The notes under the pieces were generated by a model. The model was not told where the DNA came from, ran no database searches, and was given only the letters and a program-made list of their open reading frames with translations. DNA of 64,000 nucleotides from Mesorhizobium sp. M2D.F.Ca.ET.226.01.1.1 (GTDB taxonomy: Bacteria > Pseudomonadota > Alphaproteobacteria > Rhizobiales > Rhizobiaceae), in contig NZ_RZOY02000007.1 in the NCBI RefSeq assembly GCF_004022705.2, positions 124,001-188,000 on the forward strand. Direction: 5' to 3'. Shown here piece by piece: positions 45,967-55,341 of this stretch. Made by a program: the position numbers and the translations under genes. How positions within the stretch are numbered: the first letter of the stretch is position 1; each line of letters begins with the position of its first letter.

Positions 45967-46426
45967 GGAAGCCAGGGACGCGGACGAGGCAAAGACGCTC
46001 GCCGACATCGAAGAGTATGGCTGCCACATTCTCTACGTCCTGGAGGAGGACGACCATCCGCCCTTCGCCTACTCGGTCGGGATCGAGCACAATTTTGACG
46101 TTCCTGAACTGGTCGTCATCGGGCTCAAGCCGGAGCTCTCGCAGACCATCATCAACGAATATTGCCGACGGGTGCGCAGCGGCGAGAGGTTCAGCGTGGG
46201 TGAGCGGGCGTCGGGTTTCCTGGGAGGCGGCTTCGACTGTCAGTTCGGTGCGGTCCATCCCGACCATTACCCGGAGCATTTCGGCTGGGACATCTGGTTC
46301 TACGACGGACCGGATTTCCGGATTATGCAGCTTATCTTTCCGACAACGGCCGGTGTTTGGCCATGGGATGCCGAAGCCGATGAATGGTTTCGCCAACGGC
46401 AGCCGCTGCTTGACACCCCGCCCTAA
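45956..46426 (+). CDS. DUF4262 domain-containing protein
   Basis: 156 aa. IEEYGCHILYVLEEDDHPPF and AYSVGIEHNFDVPELVVIGL are typical of DUF4262, together with the C-terminal PTTAGVWPWDAEADEWFRQR. It starts inside the last codons of maiA, so co-translated. Function unknown; the overlap links it to the FAA/MaiA pathway only by location. Confidence 0.82.
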   Translation: MPNREARDADEAKTLADIEEYGCHILYVLEEDDHPPFAYSVGIEHNFDVPELVVIGLKPELSQTIINEYCRRVRSGERFSVGERASGFLGGGFDCQFGAVHPDHYPEHFGWDIWFYDGPDFRIMQLIFPTTAGVWPWDAEADEWFRQRQPLLDTPP

Positions 46427-46642
46427 CTAGCGCCCTAACCTTAGCGTCGCGGCCAGAACGCCAGTGCAGCCAGGCCGATGCCGGCGTGCTTGCGCCCGAC
46501 GACACGCGGCTGGCCGATTTCCACCAGCGCCGGTTTAGCCGCGCAACCCGCGGGCCCCGACACTGGCAGAATCGATTTCCGGTCGACCAGCGGTGGAATC
46601 GGCTATCGTCGCCTCAAAACGCGTCAATGGTGGGAGTTGCCG

Positions 46643-47686
<1,044 letters not shown>

Positions 47687-47690
47687 GCGT

Positions 47691-48554
47691 CTACCGCGCG
47701 AACTTCTTCGCTCCGAATACGCAGGCCACGACACCCAGCGTGACGACCACCATCATCGGGCTGACCTTTTCGTGCAGCAGGCTTGCCGCCAGCGCCAGCC
47801 CGAAAAAGGGCTGCAGGAGCTGCAACTGCCCGACGGCGGCGATGCCGCCTTGCGCGAGGCCGCGATACCAGAAGATGAAGCCGATCAGCATGCTGAACAG
47901 CGAGACGTAAGCGAGACCGACCCACGCGCCTGAGCCGACGCCGGCGAAGGAGGCCGGCAGCGTCACCAAAGTCAACGCCAGCATGACCGGCAGCGACAGC
48001 GCCAGCGCCCAGCAGATCACCTGCCAGCCGCCGAGCCGGCGCGACAGCGCGGCGCCCTCGGCATAGCCGAGCCCGCAGACGATAATGGCGCCGAGCATCA
48101 GGCCGTCTCCGACTGGTGACGCGGTCACGCCTTGCGACAGGGAAAAGCCCGCGACCAAAGCGCTGCCGATGCAGGAGAACAGCCAGAAGGCCGGACGCGG
48201 ACGATCGCCGCCGCGAAGCACGCCGAAGATCGCGGTGGCCAACGGCAGCAGACCGACGAAGATGATGGAGTGCGCGGTGGTGACGTGCTTCAAGGCCAGC
48301 GCCGTCAGCAGCGGAAAGCCGACGACGACGCCGAGCGCCACCACGACGAGCGAGGCGAGATCGCCGCGCTCCGGGCGCTTCTGGCGGAACACGAGCAGCA
48401 TCGCCAGCCCGAGCAGGCCGGCAATCGCCGCACGTGCCGAAGTCAGGAAGGTCGGATCGAAATCTGCCACCGCCACATGCGTTGCCGGCAGCGAGCCGCT
48501 GAAGATCAGCACGCCGATGAACCCGTTCAGCCAGCCGCTCGCAGTCTTGTCCAT
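47691..48554 (-). CDS. EamA/DMT-superfamily transporter
   Basis: 287 aa with about ten membrane helices arranged as two EamA repeats (NGFIGVLIFSGSLPATHVAV; SLFSMLIGFIFWYRGLAQGG). The ATG 48554 is chosen. It is divergent from the MocR regulator 83 bp away, the usual arrangement for a MocR-controlled exporter of amino acids or metabolites. It ends 4 bp from the stop of the alcohol dehydrogenase gene. Confidence 0.9.
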   Translation of the reverse strand: MDKTASGWLNGFIGVLIFSGSLPATHVAVADFDPTFLTSARAAIAGLLGLAMLLVFRQKRPERGDLASLVVVALGVVVGFPLLTALALKHVTTAHSIIFVGLLPLATAIFGVLRGGDRPRPAFWLFSCIGSALVAGFSLSQGVTASPVGDGLMLGAIIVCGLGYAEGAALSRRLGGWQVICWALALSLPVMLALTLVTLPASFAGVGSGAWVGLAYVSLFSMLIGFIFWYRGLAQGGIAAVGQLQLLQPFFGLALAASLLHEKVSPMMVVVTLGVVACVFGAKKFAR

Positions 48555-48596
48555 TCGAAGCTCCGTCGTTTCGCTCTCTATCGGCTGGCCGCTATG

Positions 48597-48610
48597 GTCT
48601 CGCCAGAGAC
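48597..48610. promoter_or_regulatory. short palindrome in the EamA/MocR divergent promoter
   Basis: GTCTC-GCCA-GAGAC (48597-48610) lies midway between the two starts, a possible MocR operator element. No other clear direct repeat seen. Confidence 0.3.
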
Positions 48611-48637
48611 AATGGAGTACAATTCCGCAAAACTGTA

Positions 48638-50080
48638 ATGGCATTGCGAGCAGTACGGATGGCGGATACTCCTCTCGAGATTGACGGCGCGCGCACGCTT
48701 GTCGAAAGCGTGATGGCGACGATCCGCCACCGCATCGCGGCGCGCACGCTGACGCCCGGCGCGCGCCTGCCGTCGATCCGGGCGCTCGCCAAATCCCTGC
48801 AGGTTTCGAAGTCGACCGCGGTGGAGGCCTATGAGCGGCTTGCCGCGGAAGGCGCGATCCGCTCGCGCCCGGGTTCCGGTTTTTTCGCCGCCGGCCAGCT
48901 TGCGCCGCTGTCGCTCGCCGAGATAGGCCCGCGCCTCGATCGAGAAGTCGATCCGCTTTGGGTCTCGAGGCAGTCGCTGGAGGCCGGCGATGAGATGCTG
49001 AAGCCCGGCTGCGGCTGGCTGCCGGCGTCCTGGATGCCGCAGGCTGCCTTGCGCCGGGCGCTACGCAGCGAGGCCCGCGCGGACGACGTGGCGCTTGCCG
49101 ATTACGGCACGCCGCTCGGCCTGCCGCCGTTGCGCCAATTGCTGGCGCGGCGCATGGCCGAACATGGCGTCGAAGCCTCGCCCGACCAGATCATGCTGAC
49201 CGATTGCGGCACCCAGGCGATCGACCTTTTGTGCCGCTTCCTGATCGAGCCCGGCGATACGGTTCTGGTCGACGACCCCTGCTATTTCAATTTTCACGCC
49301 CTGCTGCGCGCCCACCAAGCCAAGGTGGTCGGGGTGCCCTATACGCCTTCGGGACCGGATATCGAGCGCTTCGCTGCGGCGCTCGCCGAGCACCGGCCGC
49401 GCCTCTACATCACCAATTCCGGCATCCACAACCCGACCGGCGCGATCCTGTCGCCGGTCACCGCGCATCGGCTGCTGAAACTCGCCGACCAGGCGGAACT
49501 CACCATCGTCGAGGACGATATCTTCGCCGACTTCGAACATAGCCCCGCCCCAAGGCTCGCCGCGTTCGACGGGCTGCAGCGCGTCGTCCAGATCGGCTCC
49601 TTCTCAAAAACGCTGTCGGCCTCGGTGCGCTGCGGTTTCATCGCGGCGCCACCCGACTGGATGGAGGGCCTGACCGATCTCAAGATCGCAACGACCTTCG
49701 GCGGTGCGCGGCTGTCGGCCGAACTCGTCCTGACCCTCTTGAAGGACGGCAGCTACCGCAAGCATGTCGAGCAGTTGCGCACGCGCTTGTCGCTCGCCAT
49801 GGCCGAGACGGCTGGCAGGCTGAAGGTGATGGGCATCGCGCCCTGGATCGACCAGGCTGCCGGCATGTTCCTGTGGTGCCGCCTGCCTGACGGCATCGAC
49901 GCGGCCGATGTCGCCCGCCACGCTCTGTCGGACAATGTCGTGCTGGCGCCAGGCAATGCTTTCAGCCTGTCGCACACAGCCGGCCGTTTCATGCGCTTCA
50001 ACGTGGCGCAATGCCAAAATCAGCGGATCTTCCAGATACTCGAAAAAGCGATGGCGGAGTGTCGTCGGAAAGCCGCGTAG
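48638..50080 (+). CDS. MocR-type regulator (GntR HTH fused to a class I aminotransferase)
   Basis: 480 aa (ATG 48638, or 48659). N-terminal winged helix LTPGARLPSIRALAKSLQVS and STAVEAYERLAAEGAIRSRP; the aminotransferase-like part starts near residue 110 with LADYGTPLGLPPLRQLLARR. The PLP-binding Lys is in IGSFSKTLSASVRCG. MocR proteins use PLP chemistry as an effector sensor rather than catalysis. The divergent EamA gene is the obvious target. Confidence 0.92.
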   Translation: MALRAVRMADTPLEIDGARTLVESVMATIRHRIAARTLTPGARLPSIRALAKSLQVSKSTAVEAYERLAAEGAIRSRPGSGFFAAGQLAPLSLAEIGPRLDREVDPLWVSRQSLEAGDEMLKPGCGWLPASWMPQAALRRALRSEARADDVALADYGTPLGLPPLRQLLARRMAEHGVEASPDQIMLTDCGTQAIDLLCRFLIEPGDTVLVDDPCYFNFHALLRAHQAKVVGVPYTPSGPDIERFAAALAEHRPRLYITNSGIHNPTGAILSPVTAHRLLKLADQAELTIVEDDIFADFEHSPAPRLAAFDGLQRVVQIGSFSKTLSASVRCGFIAAPPDWMEGLTDLKIATTFGGARLSAELVLTLLKDGSYRKHVEQLRTRLSLAMAETAGRLKVMGIAPWIDQAAGMFLWCRLPDGIDAADVARHALSDNVVLAPGNAFSLSHTAGRFMRFNVAQCQNQRIFQILEKAMAECRRKAA

Positions 50081-50143
50081 ATGGCGTAGCCTGTTCGGCG
50101 AACATCAGCCGGTGAACCGACAGCGCAAGGTCTGTCGAGAATC

Positions 50144-50253
50144 GGGTCAGGCCGAGTCGAGAACGGTGGATTCCGAGAACCGAAGCGGAACGTACTTTTC
50201 GTACGTGAGCACCAGAAGCGCAAGAAGCCGCCGTTCTTAGGCCGGCCTCACCC
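50144..50253. repeat. long imperfect inverted repeat (dispersed-element-like)
   Basis: Outer arms GGGTCAGGCCGAGTCGAGAA... (50144-50166) and ...CTTAGGCCGGCCTCACCC (50231-50253) pair at about 17 of 23 positions, with an inner perfect stem ACGTAC / GTACGT (50190-50195 / 50201-50206). It fills most of the gap between the MocR gene and the MaoC gene and has no reading frame. Probably a genome-dispersed palindromic element or a processed structured RNA. Confidence 0.55.
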
Positions 50254-50266
50254 AAATATCGGCAGA

Positions 50267-50758
50267 CTAGGCCCGCTTGCGGCGCTCATACATCATCACC
50301 AGCGTCTCCGCGGTCAGCGCCGGCTTCTGCTCGCCCTCGATCTCGACGGTGTTGGCGGCCTTCATCAGATACTGGCCGGGGCCGCGATCCTCCATGGAAA
50401 GCAGCGTCGTGCGCAGCCGGATGCGCGCGCCGGCCTTGACCGGCGCCAGGAAGCGCACCTTGTCGAAGCCGTAATTGAAGGCGGCCTGGGTGTTTTCCGG
50501 CACGATGCCCATCTCCAGCGCCAGCGCGCCGATGATCGACAAGGTCAGATAACCATGCGCGATCGTGGTGCGGAACGGACTCTGCCGTTTTGCCCGCTCA
50601 GGGTCGACATGGATCCACTGATGGTCGCCTGTGCACTCCGCGAACTGGTCGATGCGCTGCTGGTCGACCGTCGTCCAGTCGGACACACCGAGCTCCCGTC
50701 CGGACATCGTGCGCAACTGTTCGAAAGTCGGCGGCGTTTTCGGCCGTGTCTCCGTCAT
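50267..50758 (-). CDS. MaoC-family (R)-specific hydratase
   Basis: 163 aa hot-dog fold. The catalytic hydratase-2 pattern is RIDQFAECTGDHQWIHVDPE with the Asp/His pair, followed by PFRTTIAHGYLTLSIIGALA. Such proteins hydrate trans-2-enoyl-CoA to (R)-3-hydroxyacyl-CoA, and NodN-like members belong here. The phasin gene lies about 180 bp upstream on the same strand, consistent with polyhydroxyalkanoate metabolism. Confidence 0.9.
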   Translation of the reverse strand: MTETRPKTPPTFEQLRTMSGRELGVSDWTTVDQQRIDQFAECTGDHQWIHVDPERAKRQSPFRTTIAHGYLTLSIIGALALEMGIVPENTQAAFNYGFDKVRFLAPVKAGARIRLRTTLLSMEDRGPGQYLMKAANTVEIEGEQKPALTAETLVMMYERRKRA

Positions 50759-50937
50759 TCCTGCTTTCCCATCACTCCTGCATGTCTCCCGACCATGAAG
50801 CGGCGGCCTCTGTCAATTCGTGGCCACGCAATTTTCGCAGGTAGAGTTGATGCTTTCGCGCCAAGCCAGAACGCATTGGCGCACAAGCCGGTTGCGTATC
50901 AGCGCGGCCTGAATTGCAAGTCAGGAATACAGGATAC

Positions 50938-51366
50938 CTATTTCTGTTCGTAGCCGGCGCGGATTTCGACCATCGCATCCCTGATCCGGTCGAGCAGGAT
51001 CTCGACCGATTCGGTGCTGGATTTTCGCACCAGGTCAGCCACTTCGCTGGCATTCTTCAGCGTCGTCTCGAACGACCTGCGGGCAAATTCGGCCTGCTTG
51101 CTCATCAGCTCCTGCGGATTGCCGGGCGTCTGATAGTTCTGCGCCATCCGGGTGACCTCGTGCATGGCGTTCTGCACCATCTCATGCTGTCTCGCCAGCA
51201 CCGAGGATGCGCCGGCCGCGCTCGTCCTGGCCGATTTTTCCAGCGCTTCGAGGTTCTTTCGATGATGATCGAGGGCCGCCTGGACATCGACATTCGGCAG
51301 CTTGAGATCGCGGCCGAACCTGCTGAACATGTCGAGGAACGAGTCGGATTCCGGTTGTTTTGCCAT
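50938..51366 (-). CDS. phasin family protein
   Basis: 142 aa, almost all helix, with an acidic start (MAKQPESDSFLDMFSRFGRD) and amphipathic repeats (LPNVDVQAALDHHRKNLEAL, AEFARRSFETTLKNASEVAD). Fits the phasin family that coats PHA granules. Followed by the MaoC hydratase gene on the same strand. Confidence 0.88.
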   Translation of the reverse strand: MAKQPESDSFLDMFSRFGRDLKLPNVDVQAALDHHRKNLEALEKSARTSAAGASSVLARQHEMVQNAMHEVTRMAQNYQTPGNPQELMSKQAEFARRSFETTLKNASEVADLVRKSSTESVEILLDRIRDAMVEIRAGYEQK

Positions 51367-51489
51367 GCCTTGCCTCCCGTTTTACCACTCTCGCAGCGTC
51401 CCTGGAGCAATTCCAGAAAAAGTGTGTAGCGGTTTTTTCGTCCGGAATTGCTTCAGACCTAAGGCAGAATAGTGCGCCGTGGGCCAGCG

Positions 51490-52785
51490 TCAATTGACTA
51501 GAAAGAGCCGCTCCGCCGTATAGAGCGCCAGGCCGGCGAGCCCGCCGATGATCATGCCATTAAAACGGATATATTGCAGGTCCTTGCCGATGTTCATCTC
51601 GATCAGCCGCGTCAGCTGCGCCAGGTCCCAGCGCTTGACCTGATCGGCGATGAATTTCGACACGCCGCTCTTCTGGCTCTCGACGAAGGAGGCCAGCGCG
51701 ACGACAAAACCCTGGTTCATGTCGGCCCTGATCTGCGCATCGTCGGCCAGATGCCGGCCGATCTCGACGAACATGTTGGCGAGGTGCTCGCGGATCGTCG
51801 AATTCTCCGCATTGGCGTCCTGCTCGATGAACAGCCGCAAGCTCGTCCACGCATCGCCCGCCAGCGCCCTCACCTCCGGGCGGCCGAGAAAATCGCGCTT
51901 CAGCTTCTCGGCACGCCTTGCATATTGCCTCGAGGTCCTGAGCCGCTCGATGAAGGCGAGCGCGAAACGATCGAATTCGGCGCGCATAGGGTGATCGGGA
52001 TCGGCCCTCACCTCATCCAGCAGCGAGCCCGCCGAAGCGACGATCTTTTTCAAGAGGTAGGCATCGGCGCGGAACAGGTTGAACAGCGACGGCAATTCCT
52101 CGCGGATCTTTTCGCGCATCGTCGCCAGCGCCTGCTCGTCATTGAGGAAACGCCCGACGACCCGGGTGAACTCGTCGAACAATCTCTGATGGCGACGATC
52201 GTCGGTCAGCGCCGATAGAAGGTCGGCGGCCAAAGGCGCTAGCGGCACCTTTTCGATCTGCTCCAGCATGCGACTGGTGACGAAATCGCGCAGCCCGGAC
52301 TGCTCCACCGCCGTCAGCGTCTGCGGCACCAGGCGGGCGACGAAGCGCGACAGGCCGGCGGCGCGCTCGGCGTCGGCCAGCCAGTCGGCGACCAGCGCGG
52401 CGAAGTCGACCTCGGTGAGCTTTTCGCGAACCGGCTCCGGCGCCAGGAAATTGGCCTCGATGAAGCGGCCGAGATTGTCGGCAATCCGGTGCTGGTTCTC
52501 CGGGATGATGGCCGTGTGCGGGATCGGCAGCCGGAGCGGTCGCCTGAACAGCGCCACCACAGCATACCAGTCGGCGATGCCACCGATGGTCGCCGCCTCG
52601 GCGAAGGCCGCGACAAAGCCAAGCCACGGATAGGTAGCCTGGAAGGATTTCGCCAACCCAAACACGAGAATGCAAAGGCCGAGCGCGACGGCGGCGATGA
52701 ATTTGGTCCGCCGCAATGCCGAGAGCTTCGCCTGCGCGTCGGCGTCGAATCGAACCGGCGCGAGAGCCGGAGCTGATTGTGACAT
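51490..52785 (-). CDS. DUF445 family membrane protein
   Basis: 431 aa. N-terminal membrane segment (FIAAVALGLCILVFGLAKSF) and AATIGGIADWYAVVALFRRP, the DUF445 signature; a long helical central region (HRIADNLGRFIEANFLAPEP and repeats) and a C-terminal membrane segment (GMIIGGLAGLALYTAERLFL). The start could be 52785, 52809 or 52815; none has a strong ribosome-binding site. Divergent from rirA. Function unknown, although DUF445 proteins are membrane-remodelling candidates in other bacteria. Confidence 0.85.
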   Translation of the reverse strand: MSQSAPALAPVRFDADAQAKLSALRRTKFIAAVALGLCILVFGLAKSFQATYPWLGFVAAFAEAATIGGIADWYAVVALFRRPLRLPIPHTAIIPENQHRIADNLGRFIEANFLAPEPVREKLTEVDFAALVADWLADAERAAGLSRFVARLVPQTLTAVEQSGLRDFVTSRMLEQIEKVPLAPLAADLLSALTDDRRHQRLFDEFTRVVGRFLNDEQALATMREKIREELPSLFNLFRADAYLLKKIVASAGSLLDEVRADPDHPMRAEFDRFALAFIERLRTSRQYARRAEKLKRDFLGRPEVRALAGDAWTSLRLFIEQDANAENSTIREHLANMFVEIGRHLADDAQIRADMNQGFVVALASFVESQKSGVSKFIADQVKRWDLAQLTRLIEMNIGKDLQYIRFNGMIIGGLAGLALYTAERLFLVN

Positions 52786-52891
52786 GGAAAGGCTGTTTCC
52801 TGTTTGCATCTGCATCTATCTAGGGCCTGCGCCGGCGAAACGCTCGCTCGAAGCTTGAGAAGGCGTATCCGCGCGGGCGCGCACAAAAAGT

Positions 52892-52906
52892 TGACACGAT
52901 TATTCA
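52892..52906. promoter_or_regulatory. IRO-like box upstream of rirA
   Basis: TGACACGATTATTCA fits the TGA-N9-TCA iron-responsive operator recognised by RirA in rhizobia. It lies about 80 bp before the rirA ATG, next to the divergent DUF445 gene, and could mediate autoregulation. Confidence 0.65.
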
Positions 52907-52986
52907 GCTATGTACCTGTCCAGTCTGGAATTGTTCCAAACTATGGGCCATATTCGGCCTTAAGCTAATATCTTCGCGAGGATACC

Positions 52987-53448
52987 ATGCGGCTCACGCG
53001 CCAGACCAATTACGCGATGCGCATCCTGATGTATTGCGCCGCAAACACCGACAGGCTGAGCCGCATCCCCGAGATCGCCGCCGCCTATTCGGTGTCGGAA
53101 CTTTTCCTGTTCAAGATCCTGCAGCCGCTGGTCGAGGCCGGCCTTGTCGAAACCGTGCGTGGCCGCAACGGCGGTGTCAGGCTCGGCCGTCCGGCCGAGC
53201 AGATCAGCCTGTTCGATGTCGTGCGCGTCACCGAAGAGAGTTTCGCCATGGCCGAATGCTTCGAGAACGACGCCGCCGAATGCCCGCTGGTCGACAGCTG
53301 CGCCCTGAATTCGGCGCTGCGCGAAGCGCTCAACTCCTTCTTCGCCGTGCTTTCCCGCTACACGATCGCCGATCTGATCGCCGCGCGCCCCAATGTCCGG
53401 CATCTGCTCGGCATCGACCTCCTGGAGCAGCGCGCGCCGGCGGCTTAA
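52987..53448 (+). CDS. rirA: RirA, Rrf2-family iron-responsive regulator
   Basis: 153 aa. MRLTRQTNYAMRILMYCAAN and VSELFLFKILQPLVEAGLVE are the RirA HTH region; VRGRNGGVRLGRP is the wing. The three conserved cysteines are C91 (MAECFEND), then ECPLVDSC (C99 and C105), which bind the Fe-S cluster used as iron sensor. RirA represses iron-uptake genes when iron is sufficient; the haem genes alongside are likely targets. Its stop overlaps the hmuV stop by 3 bp. Confidence 0.96.
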   Translation: MRLTRQTNYAMRILMYCAANTDRLSRIPEIAAAYSVSELFLFKILQPLVEAGLVETVRGRNGGVRLGRPAEQISLFDVVRVTEESFAMAECFENDAAECPLVDSCALNSALREALNSFFAVLSRYTIADLIAARPNVRHLLGIDLLEQRAPAA

Positions 53449-54233
53449 GCCGCCGATTGCGGCAGCACGAACGGCATATTCGCGGCAGGCAGCGCGCCGA
53501 CCTTCAGCCTGCAGTCGAACACCTTTTCGATCAGTTCGTCGTTCAGCACATCCGCCGGCGAGCCTGCGGCAGCCAGCTCACCACGACGCAGCACGAAAAT
53601 CCGGTCGGCATACATCGCCGTCAAATTGAGGTCGTGCAGGATCGCCACGACGCCGCCGCCGCGACGGGCGAAATCCCGCGCGATGTTCATGATGATGAGC
53701 TGGTGCTTGACGTCGAGGCTGGAAACCGGCTCGTCAAGGACGAGATAGCGCGGCCGCCCTTCGAGCACCGGCGCCCAGACCTGGCAAAGCACGCGGGCAA
53801 GCTGCACGCGCTGCTGCTCGCCGCCTGAAAGCGCCTGGTAGAAGCGGCCGGCAAATCCATCGAGATCGACCCGCGCCAGCGCCCGCTCCGGCAGACGCTG
53901 ATCCTCGCCGGGCAATACGCCGGAGCGTCCGCCGATCAGGCCGAGGCGCACGATCTCGCGCACGGTGAAGGGAAAGGACAGCGCCGTCGATTGCGGTAAC
54001 ACCGCGCGCAGCGTGGCTGCCTCGACCGGCTTCATGGCTGACAGGTCGCGACCGTCGAGCGTGACGGTGCCGGTATAGGCAAGCTCGCCGGTCAACGCCT
54101 TGAGGAGGGTTGTCTTGCCGGACCCGTTCGGTCCGACGATGACCGACACCTCGCCCGGCCGCGCCGAAAAGTCGACATGCGAGACGATGCGCTTGCCGCC
54201 GATCGCCACCGAAATGTCGCGCGCTTCGATCAT
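53445..54233 (-). CDS. hmuV: haem ABC transporter ATP-binding protein HmuV
   Basis: 262 aa ABC ATPase. Walker A VIVGPNGSGKTTLLKALTG, signature LSGGEQQRVQLARVL, Walker B RYLVLDEPVSSLD and the H-loop ILHDLNLTAMYAD are intact. The ATG at 54233 is just 7 bp after the hmuU stop; the longer frame is rejected. It drives haem import through HmuU. Confidence 0.96.
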   Translation of the reverse strand: MIEARDISVAIGGKRIVSHVDFSARPGEVSVIVGPNGSGKTTLLKALTGELAYTGTVTLDGRDLSAMKPVEAATLRAVLPQSTALSFPFTVREIVRLGLIGGRSGVLPGEDQRLPERALARVDLDGFAGRFYQALSGGEQQRVQLARVLCQVWAPVLEGRPRYLVLDEPVSSLDVKHQLIIMNIARDFARRGGGVVAILHDLNLTAMYADRIFVLRRGELAAAGSPADVLNDELIEKVFDCRLKVGALPAANMPFVLPQSAA

Positions 54234-54240
54234 GGCAAAC

Positions 54241-55335
54241 TCACAGATCAATGACGCCGCGCTTGCGCAGCAGGATCCACAGGAAGAACGGCGCGCCTGC
54301 AATCGCGGTGACGATGCCGATCGGCAGTTCGGCCGGCGCGACGATGGTGCGGGCAACCGCATCCGCCAGCAAAAGCATCGAAGCGCCGAGCAGCGCCGAG
54401 GCCGGCAGCAGGTAGCGATTGTCCGGACCGATCGCGAGCCGCAGGACATGCGGCACGACGATGCCGACGAAGCCGATGCCGCCGCTGACCGCGACCGAGG
54501 CGCCGACCGCCGCCGACACGCCGACGATGGCTATGTATTTTTGCCGCTGCACCGGGATGCCGAGATGGCCCGCGGTCGCCTCGCCGAGCGCCAGCGCATT
54601 GAGGCCGCGCGACAGGAACGGCATCGCCGACAGCGCCAGCACGATCACCGGCCCTACGGTGCCGACCTTCTGCCATGTCGCGCCGGCCAGCGAGCCGAGC
54701 TGCCAGAAGGTCAGGTCGCGCAATTGCCGGTCGTCGGCCATGAAGATGAGAATGCCGGTGAGCGCCATGGCAAGGGCACTGATAGCGATGCCAGCAAGCA
54801 GCATCGTAGCGACCGACGTGCGGCCCTGCCGTGTGGCGATGGCATAGAGCAGCCACGTCACCGCCAAGCCGCCGAAAAACGCCATCAGCGGCAAGGCAAA
54901 CGTTCCGAAGGCCAGGATGGCAGGCGCAAGCCAGGTTCCGCCAAGCACGATGACGGCGACCGCGCCGAGGCTCGATCCGGCTGAGATGCCGATCAGGCCG
55001 GGGTCCGCAAGCGGGTTGCGGAACAGGCCCTGCATCACCGCGCCGGAAACCGCGAGCGCGGCCCCGATCAGCACGCCGAGCAGAACACGCGGCATACGGA
55101 TGTCATAGACGATCAGCCGGTCGCGCGCAGCAAGCGCGCCATCCGATGGCATAGCGCCGGTGAACCAGTCGCGGATGACGCGGACGGCCGACGCATCGGA
55201 AGCGCCCGCCGTCAGCGAAAGGAACCCCGATAGTGCCAGCGCAAGGCACAAGAGCAGGATGACGGCCCTTGCCCGCGCCGAGCGGTCGCCATCGGCTGCC
55301 CTGCCCGCGGCGCAAGCAACAGATTGTTCGGCCAT
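54241..55335 (-). CDS. hmuU: haem ABC transporter permease HmuU (FecCD family)
   Basis: 364 aa with about 9-10 membrane helices. Family markers are RMPRVLLGVLIGAALAVSGA, MQGLFRNPLADPGLIGISAG and IGFVGIVVPHVLRLAIGPDN. Located between hmuT and hmuV in the same operon, separated by 6-7 bp. Confidence 0.95.
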   Translation of the reverse strand: MAEQSVACAAGRAADGDRSARARAVILLLCLALALSGFLSLTAGASDASAVRVIRDWFTGAMPSDGALAARDRLIVYDIRMPRVLLGVLIGAALAVSGAVMQGLFRNPLADPGLIGISAGSSLGAVAVIVLGGTWLAPAILAFGTFALPLMAFFGGLAVTWLLYAIATRQGRTSVATMLLAGIAISALAMALTGILIFMADDRQLRDLTFWQLGSLAGATWQKVGTVGPVIVLALSAMPFLSRGLNALALGEATAGHLGIPVQRQKYIAIVGVSAAVGASVAVSGGIGFVGIVVPHVLRLAIGPDNRYLLPASALLGASMLLLADAVARTIVAPAELPIGIVTAIAGAPFFLWILLRKRGVIDL

Positions 55336-55341
55336 CGCCGC

